Positions 47,930 through 58,771 of a DNA stretch of 64,000 nucleotides are shown piece by piece. The notes beneath the pieces are model-generated. The model was not told the origin of the DNA. It did not search any database and saw only the letters and a list, made by a program, of their open reading frames with translations. Positions within the stretch are counted from its first letter, which is position 1. Every line of letters begins with the position of its first letter. The stretch comes from Sphingopyxis indica (GTDB taxonomy: Bacteria; Pseudomonadota; Alphaproteobacteria; Sphingomonadales; Sphingomonadaceae), in assembly GCF_900188185.1 (NCBI RefSeq), contig NZ_FZPA01000001.1, positions 682,001-746,000 on the forward strand. Direction: 5' to 3'. Both the position numbers and the translations under genes were made by a program.

Positions 47930-49201
47930 GTGGATATGGCACCCTATCGCGCGCATCGGCGCATATTGACCGCGAGCCTCGTCGGCACGGCGGTCGAATT
48001 CTATGATTTCTATATCTATGGCACCGCAGCGGCGCTCGTCTTCGGTCCGCTCTTTTTTCCGTCGGAGTCCGAATCGGCGCAGCTGATGCTCAGCTTCATG
48101 AGCTTCGGCCTCGCCTTTTTCGCGCGGCCCGTCGGCGCGGTGGTGTTCGGCCATTTCGGCGACCGCATCGGGCGCAAGTCGACGCTCGTCGCCTCGCTGA
48201 TGCTGATGGGCGGCTCGACGCTGCTGATCGCCTTCCTGCCGACCTATGCAATGGCGGGGTGGATCGCGCCGCTGCTCCTTTGCATCCTGCGCTTCGGGCA
48301 GGGATTCGGACTCGGCGGCGAGTGGGGCGGCGCCGCGCTGCTCGCGGTCGAATATGCGCCGCCGGGCTGGCGCGGACGCTTCGGCATGTTTCCGCAGCTC
48401 GGCGCGCCGGTCGGGTTCATCGCGGCGAACGGACTGTTCCTGCTGCTCGGCCTATGGCTCGGCGATGACGATTTCGCCGACTGGGGCTGGCGCATTCCCT
48501 TCCTCGTCTCGGCGGTGCTCGTGGGGCTGGGACTCTGGGTGCGGCTCAAAATCCGCGAAACCCCGGCCTTTGCCGAAGCGATGGAAAAGGAGCCGCCGGT
48601 CGGCGTGCCGATGGGCGAACTGCTGCGCAGCCACGCGCTGACGACGCTTGCAGGCACCTTCGCGGTCGTCGCCTGTTTTGCGATCTTCTATCTCGCGACG
48701 AGCTTTGCGCTCGCGCACGGCACGACCGCGCTCGGCTATCCGAAGGAAGAGTTTCTGCTGATCCAGCTCGGGGCGATCCTCTTCCTCGCGCTCGGGATCG
48801 TCGTCGCCGGCTATTGGAGCGACGGCGCAAGCGCGCAGCGCGTGCTCGGCTGGGGCTGTGCCGCGACGGTGCTGATCGGCTTCGTCTTCGGCCCGTCGCT
48901 CGCGTCGGGCGCGTGGGGCATCGTCGCGCTCGGCCTGTCGGCGTCGCTGTTCGTGATGGGGCTCGTCTATGGCCCGCTCGGCGTGTGGCTGCCCGGACTG
49001 TTCCCGGTGCGCGTGCGCTACACCGGCGCGTCGGTCGCCTTCAACGTCGGCGGGATCATCGGCGGCGCCGGGGCGCCGATCGCCGCGCAATGGCTGAGCG
49101 ACCAGGGCGGGACCAGCTTCGTCGGACTGTATCTGGGCGTCGCCGGTTTCTTGAGCCTGCTTGGCCTGCTGCTCGTCAGGAAGCGCGTCGTAGCAGCGTA
49201 A
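47930..49201 (+). CDS. MFS transporter, metabolite:proton symporter (MHS) type
   Basis: 423 aa, 12 predicted helices. The N-terminus GTAVEFYDFYIYGTAAALVFG and the loop GHFGDRIGRKSTL mark the MHS branch (shikimate, proline/betaine, dicarboxylate carriers). GTG 47930 is chosen for GGGGAG at 47914-47919; ATG 47936 is possible. Its last 26 nt overlap the convergent rsmD gene. Confidence 0.9.
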   Translation: MDMAPYRAHRRILTASLVGTAVEFYDFYIYGTAAALVFGPLFFPSESESAQLMLSFMSFGLAFFARPVGAVVFGHFGDRIGRKSTLVASLMLMGGSTLLIAFLPTYAMAGWIAPLLLCILRFGQGFGLGGEWGGAALLAVEYAPPGWRGRFGMFPQLGAPVGFIAANGLFLLLGLWLGDDDFADWGWRIPFLVSAVLVGLGLWVRLKIRETPAFAEAMEKEPPVGVPMGELLRSHALTTLAGTFAVVACFAIFYLATSFALAHGTTALGYPKEEFLLIQLGAILFLALGIVVAGYWSDGASAQRVLGWGCAATVLIGFVFGPSLASGAWGIVALGLSASLFVMGLVYGPLGVWLPGLFPVRVRYTGASVAFNVGGIIGGAGAPIAAQWLSDQGGTSFVGLYLGVAGFLSLLGLLLVRKRVVAA

Positions 49202-49721
49202 GCCGCGCCTTGCCGACGCGGCGTTCGGCGTCGATTTCGAACCCCGCGACCGATACATCCTCCTTGTCGGCGGTCTCGATCGAGATCCAGCTGTCGGGCC
49301 CGATCCAGCCGAGCCGGTTCAGCTTGTCGAGCGCGACGCTGCCCGCGCCGGTGCCATAGGGCGCGTCGAAGAGCAGCAGGTCATGGCTGCGCGGCGCCGG
49401 GCCGAGGCTCAGCACCGAGCCAGCGCGCACGTCGGCGCGGGGGCCGGCGCCGAGCGCGGTAAGGTTCTTCTTCAGCGCATCGAGCGCATCGCGGTCCTGT
49501 TCGCCGAACAGGCAGCGTTCGGCGCCGCGCGACAGCGCCTCGATCCCAAGCGCGCCCGACCCGGCGAACAGGTCGGCGACATAGAGCCCTTCGAAGCTGC
49601 CGAGGCGGCTCGCGAGCATCGAGAAGAGGGTTTCGCGCATGCGGTCGGCGGTCGGGCGCGTCGCGTCATTCTTTGGCGCGAGCAGCTTGCGCCCGCGCCA
49701 TTCGCCGGCGATCACCCTCAT
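49176..49721 (-). CDS. rsmD: 16S rRNA (guanine(966)-N2)-methyltransferase
   Basis: 181 aa. The N-terminus MRVIAGEWRGRKL and TRPTADRMRETLF are the RsmD signature, followed by the SAM loop DLFAGSGALGIEAL. The catalytic [D/N]PP[Y/F] reads DAPY here. It overlaps the rlu gene in ATGA and the convergent MFS gene at its 3' end. Confidence 0.94.
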   Translation of the reverse strand: MRVIAGEWRGRKLLAPKNDATRPTADRMRETLFSMLASRLGSFEGLYVADLFAGSGALGIEALSRGAERCLFGEQDRDALDALKKNLTALGAGPRADVRAGSVLSLGPAPRSHDLLLFDAPYGTGAGSVALDKLNRLGWIGPDSWISIETADKEDVSVAGFEIDAERRVGKARLTLLRRAS

Positions 49722-50566
49722 TTCGCCATCCGCCGCCGGAACTGGAACAGCGCATCGCGCGGGACGACCTCGACCGCGCCGACGTCGAGCCCTTCGACGC
49801 CGAATTCGCCATAGCGCGTGCGGATCAGCCGGCTGACCTGCAGCCCCAGATGTTCGAGGACACGGCGCACCTCGCGGTTCTTGCCTTCGGTCAGGGTCAG
49901 CTCGATCCACTGGTTGCGCCCGGTGCGGCGTTCCAGATTGGCGTCGATCCTGCCATAGCGGATGCCGTCGATGGTGACGCCGAGCGCCAACTCCTCGAGC
50001 TGCGCCTGGCTGATGTCGCCGAAGGCACGCGCGCGATAACTGCGCTCGACCCCGCTCGCGGGCAATTCGAGCTGGCGCTTGAATTCGCCGTCATTGGTGA
50101 GCAGCAGCAGCCCCTCGGTATTATAGTCGAGGCGTCCGACCGGCATCAGCCGCGGCAGGCCCTTGGGCAGGACGTCATAGATCGTCTTGCGCCCCTTCGG
50201 GTCGCGGGCCGCGGTCAAACAGCCTGCGGGCTTGTGAAAGCGATAGAGGCGCGTCGACACGGGCTTTGCGACCGGATTGCCGTCCACGGTCAGCCCTTCG
50301 AGCGACGTCAGCAGCGGCGCGGGCTGCGCGATCGTCTCGCCGTTCAGCGCGACGCGGCCATCCTCGATCATCCGCTCGACATCGCGGCGCGAACCCACGC
50401 CGGCGCGCGCGAGCAATTTGGAAATACGCTGCGGCCCATCCTCGTCGCGCGGCTCTTCGGCAGGCTTGCGGGCGGGGCGTTCGGTCCGCGCGCTACGGCG
50501 TCCGCGCGGAGCTTCGCGCTCGCCGCCGGAGCGGGCAGGGGATCGGGGAGGTCTGCGCGTCGTCAT
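49718..50566 (-). CDS. RNA pseudouridine synthase (RsuA/RluB/E/F family)
   Basis: 282 aa. An Arg-rich N-terminal tail, an S4 RNA-binding domain (RISKLLARAGVGSRRDVERM) and the synthase domain with catalytic Asp in GRLDYNTEGLLLLTNDGE. The order with rsmD suggests rRNA modification, RluB being most likely. ATG 50566 is used; ATG 50587 in frame is possible. Confidence 0.9.
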   Translation of the reverse strand: MTTRRPPRSPARSGGEREAPRGRRSARTERPARKPAEEPRDEDGPQRISKLLARAGVGSRRDVERMIEDGRVALNGETIAQPAPLLTSLEGLTVDGNPVAKPVSTRLYRFHKPAGCLTAARDPKGRKTIYDVLPKGLPRLMPVGRLDYNTEGLLLLTNDGEFKRQLELPASGVERSYRARAFGDISQAQLEELALGVTIDGIRYGRIDANLERRTGRNQWIELTLTEGKNREVRRVLEHLGLQVSRLIRTRYGEFGVEGLDVGAVEVVPRDALFQFRRRMAK

Positions 50567-50720
50567 GGGAACGGATGGGGCTTTCATGTCGTTATTTGCA
50601 ACAGCAGTGTTGCTGTGCGGCCACGCTCATAGCCGGAAAAGCATCGCTTCGTCGATGGCAAGCAAAAGGCCGCTTGCAGGCGGGCCGAGCCGGAGTCATG
50701 CCGCCGAAGAAGGAGTGTCC

Positions 50721-51158
50721 ATGCTGTTCGCGTCACGTCCGTCGTGCATCAAGCGGCTGCTGGTCGTCGAGGATGACCCGCTGGTCGCGTTCGACAATGA
50801 GCGGACGCTGAAGCACGCGGGATATGACGTCGTTGCATCGGTCGATTCGGGCGAGGCGGCGGTGGCGCTGCTCGCAACCGAACCGGTCGATGCGCTGGTG
50901 CTCGACCTCGCGCTGGCGGGCCATATGACGGGCCGCGAAGTCGCACGCGTCGCGCGCGATCGCGGCATTGCCGTGCTGCTCGTCACCGGAAAATGCCCCG
51001 ACGACGCGGAAGATATCGCGCTCGCCTGTCTCAACAAGCCGCACAGCGCGGCAGCGCTCATCGGCGCGTTGCGCGCAATCGAGACGATGATCTGCCAGAA
51101 CAAGGCGCCGCGCAAGGTCAGCGGTCTCCAAACCTATTGGCGGCCCGAAGCCGCGTAA
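50721..51158 (+). CDS. Single-domain response regulator
   Basis: 145-aa receiver domain with no output domain. Acidic pocket Asp18-Asp19, phosphoacceptor Asp62 (LVLDLALAG) and a conserved Lys in CLNKPHS. AAGGAG precedes the ATG. Such lone receivers relay or sink phosphate. No kinase is adjacent. Confidence 0.88.
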   Translation: MLFASRPSCIKRLLVVEDDPLVAFDNERTLKHAGYDVVASVDSGEAAVALLATEPVDALVLDLALAGHMTGREVARVARDRGIAVLLVTGKCPDDAEDIALACLNKPHSAAALIGALRAIETMICQNKAPRKVSGLQTYWRPEAA

Positions 51159-51222
51159 CTTGTTTCCCTCTCTTCCCGAATGCTATCGGGACCCCGCAGC
51201 GGGGCGGATGGGAGATAGGCGC

Positions 51223-51963
51223 ATGAAAATCCTGCTCGGCCTTGGCGGCGTCGTTGGGCTGGTTGCCGCGATGCTGGTTTTCGGCTTTCCGAACCGTGCG
51301 CCGGCGGCGAGCCATGTGGAGAATGCGCTGGCGCAGCCGGTGCTCGTCGAGCTTTTCACCAGCCAGGGCTGCTCGTCCTGCCCGCCCGCCGATCGCCTGC
51401 TCGCCAGGCTCGACGGCGAGGACGGGGTGGTCGCGGTGAGCCGCCCCGTCACCTATTGGGACCGCCTCGGCTGGAAGGACACGCTCGCGCGCAGCGGCAA
51501 CGACCGGCTCCAGCGCGACTATGCCGCGCGGGGCATCCCCGGCAGCGGCGTCTATACGCCCGAAGCGGTGGTGCAGGGCGCGGCGGCGGCGGTCGGGTCG
51601 GACGAAAGCGCGCTCCGTGACCTGATCGCCGGGAGCCGCAAGGACAAGGCGATCGCGCTCGCGCAGCAGGGTGCGGAAGTCGTCGCCTCGCGGGCGCGCG
51701 CCAATGTCGAACTCCGCTTCCTCGCGATTGCAAGCCACTCGATGGTCGACATCGCCAAGGGCGAGAACCGCGGCCGCAGGATCGGCTACACCAACGTCGT
51801 CCTCGCCGAACAGCTCGCCCCCTGCGACCCGTCGCTCGCGTGTCGCGCGCCGATTCCGGCGGGCATAGCGGGCCGCAAGGGCGCCGACCGCTGGGCCGCG
51901 ATATTGCAGGATCGCGACGGCGGAACGGTGCGCGCCGTGCGCTGGATACGCCCGGCGGCCTAA
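51223..51963 (+). CDS. DUF1223 thioredoxin-like secreted protein
   Basis: 246 aa. N-terminal signal or anchor (about 4-22), then VLVELFTSQGCSSCPPADRLL with a CSSC redox pair, the DUF1223 signature. Probably periplasmic; function unknown. AGGGGAGATAG-like purines precede the ATG at 51223. Confidence 0.85.
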   Translation: MKILLGLGGVVGLVAAMLVFGFPNRAPAASHVENALAQPVLVELFTSQGCSSCPPADRLLARLDGEDGVVAVSRPVTYWDRLGWKDTLARSGNDRLQRDYAARGIPGSGVYTPEAVVQGAAAAVGSDESALRDLIAGSRKDKAIALAQQGAEVVASRARANVELRFLAIASHSMVDIAKGENRGRRIGYTNVVLAEQLAPCDPSLACRAPIPAGIAGRKGADRWAAILQDRDGGTVRAVRWIRPAA

Positions 51964-52051
51964 TCCCCGCTTCCAATTTGCCGCCAAGGCTTTAGGCCTG
52001 TTGCTATTCGCAGGCCGGTCGCCACGACGGGCAGGGGGGAGACGAAACAAC

Positions 52052-53440
52052 GTGCAGCCCGCAACCGTGACGCCGGCACCGAAAAGCTGGTGGGACAGCA
52101 TCAAGCCCTATCTCGAACGCGCGCCGCTTGCCGCTCTCCTTCTCGGGATTTCTTCCGGTTTTCCCTATGCGATGATCGGTGCGACGCTCACCACGCGGCT
52201 TTCGCAGGACGGATTCGAAAAATCGTCGATCACCGCCTTTTCGCTCGCCTTCCTCGTCTATAATTTCAAACCGCTTTGGGCATGGGTCGTGGACGCGGTG
52301 CGTCTGCCCGGATCGCGGCTGTTCGGCCAGCGCGTGACCTGGCTCATTTTGGCAGCGGCGCTCGTGATGCTCGCGGTCGGCAATCTTGCGCTCGTGGATC
52401 CGGCGCATGTCGGGCGGTCGCCGGTCGGCCAATTCATGCAATGGTTCGGCCTTGTCCGCGAAGGAACGTTGGCGGCGCTCTTCGAGATGGCGGTCAGCGC
52501 CATCCTCGTCGGCTTCGCGGGTGCGACATTCGACATCGTGATCGACGCTTACCGGATCGAGATATTGAAACCGGAGCAGCTCGGTGTCGGGTCGGGCATG
52601 TCGCAATATGGCTGGCGCATCGGGTCGGCGGGAGCCGGCGGCCTCGCTCTATTCCTTGCGGCTCGGCACGGCTGGGAGGCCGCCTATCTTGCCTGCGCGC
52701 TGCTCGCCCTGCCTGCTGTGATCGCCGGTTTTTGGGTCGGCGAACCCGAGCGTCACCGCGAAGCCGTGACACGCAAGGGGCGCCCGAGCATCGCGAGCGG
52801 GATTATCGGGCCTTTTCGCGAATTTTTCAGCCGCCATGGCGCATGGCTCGTGCTCGCCTTCATCCTGCTTCACAAAATCGGCGACACGCTGAGCCAGCTT
52901 ACGCTGCGATTACTGCTCGACGACCTTGGTTTCAGCAATGACGAGATTGCGATCTTCGACGTCGGTTTCGGTTTCTGGGCCTATCTGATCGGCATTTTCA
53001 TCGGCGGTATTCTCTATGCGCGGATGGGGATGAAGAGATCGGTGATGCTCAGCTTGATCCTGATGGCGATAAGCAATTTCAGTTTCGCGCTGCTCGCGGC
53101 AGCGGGACACAGCAATTGGGGCCTCGCGGGCGCCATATGTTTTGAAAATATCGCCAGCGGCATTGGCGGCGTCGTCGTGATTGCCTATTTCTCCGCGCTT
53201 TGCGATCTGCGCTTCACTGCGGCGCATTATGCGCTGATCAGTTCGGCGGCGAGCATCGTCGGTCGTTTCCTGACCGGCACGACCGCGGGCGCGATGATGG
53301 AGGCCTTCGGGAACGTCGCCTTCTATTTGTTGACGGTCGTGGCAGCGCTGCCCGGCATCCTGCTCTTCTGGTGGATGATGCGCAGCGGGTTGGTCGATTT
53401 GTCGGTCGGCACGGCGGGCAAGGTCGATCCGGGAGGTTAG
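52052..53440 (+). CDS. AmpG-like MFS permease
   Basis: 462 aa, about 12-14 helices. LLGISSGFPYAMIGATLTTRL, FKPLWAWVVDAVRLP and the AYRIEILKPEQLGVGSGM segment mark the AmpG family, which imports anhydromuropeptides for peptidoglycan recycling. GTG 52052 follows AGGGGGGAGA at good spacing. Its last 4 nt overlap the convergent folC. Confidence 0.9.
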   Translation: MQPATVTPAPKSWWDSIKPYLERAPLAALLLGISSGFPYAMIGATLTTRLSQDGFEKSSITAFSLAFLVYNFKPLWAWVVDAVRLPGSRLFGQRVTWLILAAALVMLAVGNLALVDPAHVGRSPVGQFMQWFGLVREGTLAALFEMAVSAILVGFAGATFDIVIDAYRIEILKPEQLGVGSGMSQYGWRIGSAGAGGLALFLAARHGWEAAYLACALLALPAVIAGFWVGEPERHREAVTRKGRPSIASGIIGPFREFFSRHGAWLVLAFILLHKIGDTLSQLTLRLLLDDLGFSNDEIAIFDVGFGFWAYLIGIFIGGILYARMGMKRSVMLSLILMAISNFSFALLAAAGHSNWGLAGAICFENIASGIGGVVVIAYFSALCDLRFTAAHYALISSAASIVGRFLTGTTAGAMMEAFGNVAFYLLTVVAALPGILLFWWMMRSGLVDLSVGTAGKVDPGG

Positions 53441-54753
53441 TCCGGCAACTCCCCATTCGTCCTGAGCACCTCGCCCGCAAGATAGAGCGAGCCTGAGATC
53501 AGGACGATTTCATTGGCCGGATCGACATCGAGGCTGGACAGCGCGGCCTCGACCGACGCGGCCGCCTTCGCATTGCGGCCGAACGCTTTCGCATCATGGT
53601 GCTCGTGCCCCGGCACCGGGACCACTGTCACCGACGCCAGATGCTGCGCCAGCGGCGCCAGGATCGCATCGGGGTGCTTGTTCGCGAGCATCCCGGTGAC
53701 GAGGTGGATGCGACGCGGCTCGTTCGCGAAAAAGCGTGCGAGATGCGCGCCCGCATCGGCATTGTGCGCGCCGTCGAGCCAGATTTCGGTTGCCGGCGGG
53801 ACGAGCGCGGTGAGCGTTCCGGGCTCGAGCCGCTGCAGCCGTGCGGGCCAGAAGGCGGCCGAGACCCCCTTTGCGATCGCATCGGGGCCGGGCTTTGCAC
53901 CCGGCGCCAGATGAAGCATCGCGATCGCGAGGCCCGCATTGCGCATCTGGTGCAGCCCGGGCATCCGCGGGCGGAGCAGCGCGGGCAACGTCCCGTCCAT
54001 CGACGACCAGCGGAACGCGTCGCCGGCCGGTTCGATCGACCAGGCTTCGCCCTCGACGAAGGGCACTACGCCGACTGCCTCGGCGCGCGCCTCGATGACG
54101 CGCGCGAGCGGTCCGGGATAGGCGAGCGTCGCGAGCGCCGCGCCGGCCTTGACGATTCCCGCCTTTTCCCATGCGATCCGTTCGGCGGGCGGTGACGGCG
54201 TGCCGTCCTCGGGGGCCAGCAGAAAGGCCTCATGGTCGATGCCGAGCGATGCGATCCCGCAAACCGCGGGCGCGGGAATGACGTTCGTCGCGTCGAGGCG
54301 GCCGCCGAGCCCGACCTCGATGATGCAGTCGTCGGCAGGCGTACGCGCGAAGGCAAGGAAGGCGGCGGCGGTCGTCACCTCGAAGAAGCTCGCCTGCAAG
54401 CCGTTGGCGGCATCGAGCACCTCTTCGAGCAGCGATGCGAGCAGCGCATCGTCGATCAGCTGCCCCGCAAGGCGGATACGCTCGTTGAAGCGCACCAGAT
54501 GCGGGCTCGTATAGGCGTGGACGCGGCGCCCCTGCGCCTCGAGGATCGCGCGCAGATAGGCGCAGGTCGACCCCTTGCCATTGGTTCCGGCGACATGGAA
54601 GGTTCGCGGCAGCCGCGCCTGCGGATTGCCGAGCCGGGCGCACAGTTCGGCGATGCGCTCGAGCCCCAATATGTCGCGTCCCGGCGAGAGCGCCGCGAGG
54701 CGGTCGAGTTGCGCCTGGACGGCGGGATCGGAGCTGTGTGCGTGGTCGGGCAT
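53437..54753 (-). CDS. folC: Bifunctional folylpolyglutamate/dihydrofolate synthase
   Basis: 438 aa Mur-ligase-fold enzyme. P-loop GTNGKGST, then TSPHLVRFNERI and EVGLGGRLDATNV, all typical. It adds glutamate in the last folate steps. It is the downstream end of the leftward trp-accD block. Confidence 0.96.
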   Translation of the reverse strand: MPDHAHSSDPAVQAQLDRLAALSPGRDILGLERIAELCARLGNPQARLPRTFHVAGTNGKGSTCAYLRAILEAQGRRVHAYTSPHLVRFNERIRLAGQLIDDALLASLLEEVLDAANGLQASFFEVTTAAAFLAFARTPADDCIIEVGLGGRLDATNVIPAPAVCGIASLGIDHEAFLLAPEDGTPSPPAERIAWEKAGIVKAGAALATLAYPGPLARVIEARAEAVGVVPFVEGEAWSIEPAGDAFRWSSMDGTLPALLRPRMPGLHQMRNAGLAIAMLHLAPGAKPGPDAIAKGVSAAFWPARLQRLEPGTLTALVPPATEIWLDGAHNADAGAHLARFFANEPRRIHLVTGMLANKHPDAILAPLAQHLASVTVVPVPGHEHHDAKAFGRNAKAAASVEAALSSLDVDPANEIVLISGSLYLAGEVLRTNGELPD

Positions 54754-54795
54754 GGTCGAGCCTTGAGAATGAAGAGCGCTTGGTCCTGCCCCCCC

Positions 54796-54868
54796 CGTCA
54801 TGCCGGACTTGATCCGGCATCCATCTGCGCGGTCGTCGCATGGACCCCGGATCAAGTCCGGGGTGACG
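54796..54868. repeat. CGTCATGCCGGACTTGATCC-type palindromic repeat
   Basis: CGTCATGCCGGACTTGATCC opens and GGATCAAGTCCGGGGTGACG closes, inverted relatives. It lies between folC and accD; the same type is at 56571-56646. Confidence 0.8.
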
Positions 54869-54892
54869 AACAAAAAGGCCTGACCCGCGCCC

Positions 54893-55744
54893 TTACGCCG
54901 CCTTCTCCGGCGCCAGATAGCCGATCAGCCGCCCCAGCGTCTGCGGCAGATCCTTGCGGTGCACCACCATGTCGATCATCCCGTGCTCGAGCAGATATTC
55001 GGCGCGCTGGAACCCTTCGGGCAGCTTTTCGCGGATCGTATTCTCGATCACGCGCTGACCTGCAAAGCCGATCAGCGCATTGGGCTCGCTGATCTGGACG
55101 TCGCCGAGCATCGCATAGCTCGCGGTGACCCCGCCGGTCGTCGGATCGGTCAACAGGACGATATAGGGCAGGCCCGCGCGGCGCAGCCGCTGCAGCGCGA
55201 CGGTCGCGCGCGGCATCTGCATCAGCGACAGCGTGCCCTCCTGCATCCGCGCGCCGCCCGCGGCGGTGATCGCGACATAGGGACAACCGCGCTTGATCGC
55301 CTCCTCGACGCCCGCGACGAAGGCCTCGCCCACGGCGACGCCCATCGATCCGCCCATGAAGGCGAAATCCTGCACGCCGATCACGACCGGGCGGCTGTCG
55401 ATGCGGCCGAAACCATTCTGATAGGCGTCGCGCTCGCCGGTCTGCGCACGCGCCGCCTTGATGCGATCGACATATTTCTTGGTATCGCGGAACTTGAGCG
55501 GATCCTCGGGCGCGGCGGGCGCGGGCAGCAGCTCGTGGAGGCCCCCGTCGAACAGCTGCGCGAACCGCTCCTTGGCGCCGATGCGGTCGTGATGGTCGCA
55601 GCGCGGGCAGACGTTCAGATTGTCCTCCCACTCCTTGACGAACACCATCTGCTGGCACTGGCGGCATTTGTGCCAGAGGTTGTCGGCGGTATCGCGCTTC
55701 GCGGTGAAGGGCAGGGCGTTGCGGACGCGGTCGAGCCAGCTCAT
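54893..55744 (-). CDS. accD: Acetyl-CoA carboxylase carboxyltransferase subunit beta
   Basis: 283 aa. The zinc ribbon is HKCRQCQ and VCPRCDHH; the carboxyltransferase core includes GGARMQEG and [17 protein letters not shown]. It makes malonyl-CoA with AccA. Its start overlaps the trpA stop in ATGA. Confidence 0.97.
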   Translation of the reverse strand: MSWLDRVRNALPFTAKRDTADNLWHKCRQCQQMVFVKEWEDNLNVCPRCDHHDRIGAKERFAQLFDGGLHELLPAPAAPEDPLKFRDTKKYVDRIKAARAQTGERDAYQNGFGRIDSRPVVIGVQDFAFMGGSMGVAVGEAFVAGVEEAIKRGCPYVAITAAGGARMQEGTLSLMQMPRATVALQRLRRAGLPYIVLLTDPTTGGVTASYAMLGDVQISEPNALIGFAGQRVIENTIREKLPEGFQRAEYLLEHGMIDMVVHRKDLPQTLGRLIGYLAPEKAA

Positions 55745-56529
55745 GCGGCGATCTCCTTTGCGCCGTGGATAGCATCGGCGAGGGTGCGGGTGAAGGCTTC
55801 GAGGTGCGGCGCGGCCTGTTCGCCATGCTCGGCGATGATGTCGACGAAGGCCGACCCGACGACGACGCCATCGGCGACCTTCGCGATCGCAGCGGCCTGT
55901 TCGGGCGTGCGAACGCCGAAGCCGACCGCGACGGGCAGGTCGGTCGCGGCCTTGAGGCGCGTCACCGCATCCTCGATGCTCGTCTGCGCAGCCTGCTGGA
56001 GCCCGGTGATGCCGGCAACCGACACATAATAGAGGAAACCGCCCGCGCCGTTCAGCACGTCGGGCAGGCGCGCCGCGTCGGTGGTCGGCGTCGCAAGGCG
56101 GATGAGGTCGACCCCTGCGGCGCGGAGCGCGGGGCCGAGCTCGGCATCCTCTTCCGACGGGATGTCGACGCAGATCACGCCATCGACGCCCGCCTTGGCG
56201 CATTCGGCGGCGAACCATTCGGACCCGCGGACCGTCATCGGATTGGCGTAGCCCATCAGGACGAGCGGGGTGTCGGGGTGGCGCTGTCGGAACGCGGCGG
56301 CCTGCGCGAAGATGTCGGCGGTGGTGGTGCCTTTGGCGAGGCTGCGCAGGTTCGCCTTCTGGATCGCAGGGCCGTCGGCCATCGGATCGGTAAAGGGCAT
56401 CCCAAGCTCGATCACATCGGCGCCCCCTGCGACGAGCGCGTCGAGGTTGGCGGCGGTGTCGCCATCGCCTGCGGTGATGAAGGCGACGAGCGCCGGGCCT
56501 TTCGTAAAGGCGGATTCGAAGCGGGTCAT
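55741..56529 (-). CDS. trpA: Tryptophan synthase alpha chain
   Basis: 262 aa barrel that releases indole. [16 protein letters not shown] contains the catalytic Glu, and LMGYANPM and [10 protein letters not shown] complete the active site. It is coupled to accD and separated from trpB by a repeat. Confidence 0.97.
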   Translation of the reverse strand: MTRFESAFTKGPALVAFITAGDGDTAANLDALVAGGADVIELGMPFTDPMADGPAIQKANLRSLAKGTTTADIFAQAAAFRQRHPDTPLVLMGYANPMTVRGSEWFAAECAKAGVDGVICVDIPSEEDAELGPALRAAGVDLIRLATPTTDAARLPDVLNGAGGFLYYVSVAGITGLQQAAQTSIEDAVTRLKAATDLPVAVGFGVRTPEQAAAIAKVADGVVVGSAFVDIIAEHGEQAAPHLEAFTRTLADAIHGAKEIAA

Positions 56530-56570
56530 ATAGCCCTCTCCCTTATAATTTCCGGCCGATTTCGTCGTTT

Positions 56571-56646
56571 CGTCATCCCGGACTTGATCCGGGATCCATT
56601 GGCCCGACGCTGCATGAATCGATCCCGGATCAAGTCCGGGATGACG
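56571..56646. repeat. CGTCATCCCGGACTTGATCC-type palindromic repeat
   Basis: CGTCATCCCGGACTTGATCC at the left and GGATCAAGTCCGGGATGACG at the right are exact reverse complements. It lies between trpB and trpA. Confidence 0.85.
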
Positions 56647-56674
56647 ATGACTGGTATGTTGCGCCAGGATTCCA

Positions 56675-57886
<1,212 letters not shown>

Positions 57887-57899
57887 GTCATCCCCAACC

Positions 57900-57997
57900 G
57901 TTCGCCCTGAGGAGCCATTGAGCTTGTCGAAATGGCGTCTCGAAGGGTGCTTCGAGACGGGTCTTCGCCAGGCTCAGCCCCTCCTCAGCACGAACGG
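57900..57997. repeat. TTGAGCTTGTCGAA-type palindromic repeat
   Basis: Contains GAGCTTGTCGAAATGG, GTCTCGAAG with CTTCGAGAC, and outer GTTCGCCCTGAGGAG with CTCCTCAGCACGAAC. It fills the trpF-trpB gap. Confidence 0.7.
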
Positions 57998-58001
57998 ACT
58001 C

Positions 58002-58634
58002 TCAAATATTGCGTGCCGCTTTAAGGAAAGCCGCCATCTTGTCCACATCCTTGACGCCGGGGGCGCTTTCGATCCCGGTCGACACATCGACGAGCGGCGC
58101 CCCCGTCGCTGCGATCGCCGCCGCGACATTGTCGGGATCGAGCCCGCCCGCAATGCCCCAGTCCATCGTATGACGATGATTTTTGAGCAGCGACCAGTCG
58201 AAGCGCGTGCCGGTGCCGCCGGGCAGCGCCTGCGCGGGCGCGTCGAACAGGATGCGGTCGGCGATACCGCGATATTTCTGCATCCGCTCGAGCGTCCCGG
58301 CATCCTTGAGGCCGATCGCCTTCCACGCCTCGATCGCGACATGCTGCTTGACCGCGGCGATCCATTCGGGGGTTTCGCTGCCGTGGAACTGGACGATGTC
58401 GGGCTTCACCGTTGCGACCGCCTTGCCCGTGAGTTCGGGCGGCGCGTTGACGAGCAGCAACGCGACCCTGACCGCCGAACCGGCGCGCTGGCGCAGCGCT
58501 GCGGCGGTGGACAGGTCAAGGTGGCGCTGGCTCGGCTCATAATGAACGAGCCCGATATGCGTCGCACCGAGCCGGATCGCGGCATCGACCGCGTCGGGAG
58601 AGGTGAGGCCGCAGAATTTGACAAGTGGGGGCAT
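58002..58634 (-). CDS. trpF: Phosphoribosylanthranilate isomerase
   Basis: 210 aa; isomerises PRA in tryptophan synthesis. The KFCGLTSPDAVDAA start carries the catalytic Cys, and the phosphate loop is LAGGLDPDN-like (IAGGLDPDNV). First trp gene of the leftward cluster. Confidence 0.96.
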   Translation of the reverse strand: MPPLVKFCGLTSPDAVDAAIRLGATHIGLVHYEPSQRHLDLSTAAALRQRAGSAVRVALLLVNAPPELTGKAVATVKPDIVQFHGSETPEWIAAVKQHVAIEAWKAIGLKDAGTLERMQKYRGIADRILFDAPAQALPGGTGTRFDWSLLKNHRHTMDWGIAGGLDPDNVAAAIAATGAPLVDVSTGIESAPGVKDVDKMAAFLKAARNI

Positions 58635-58660
58635 GATTATCGAGCCTGATTCGAGAGTTC

Positions 58661-58747
58661 TGTGCTCCCGTTAAGGCGGGAGCCCATCTTCGGTCGGCGC
58701 CATATTGAACCGGTCGGAGATGGGTCCCCGCCTTCGCGGGGACACGC
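58661..58747. repeat. Composite repeat family B, copy 3
   Basis: GCTCCCG/CGGGAGC and TCCCCGC/GCGGGGA hairpins flank CCCATCTTCGGTCGG and GGTCGGAGATGGG. It is the compact form, with no enlarged arm, in the pyrF-trpF gap. Confidence 0.7.
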
Positions 58748-58771
58748 GGCCCTGTCAATAAACCGGAACTG

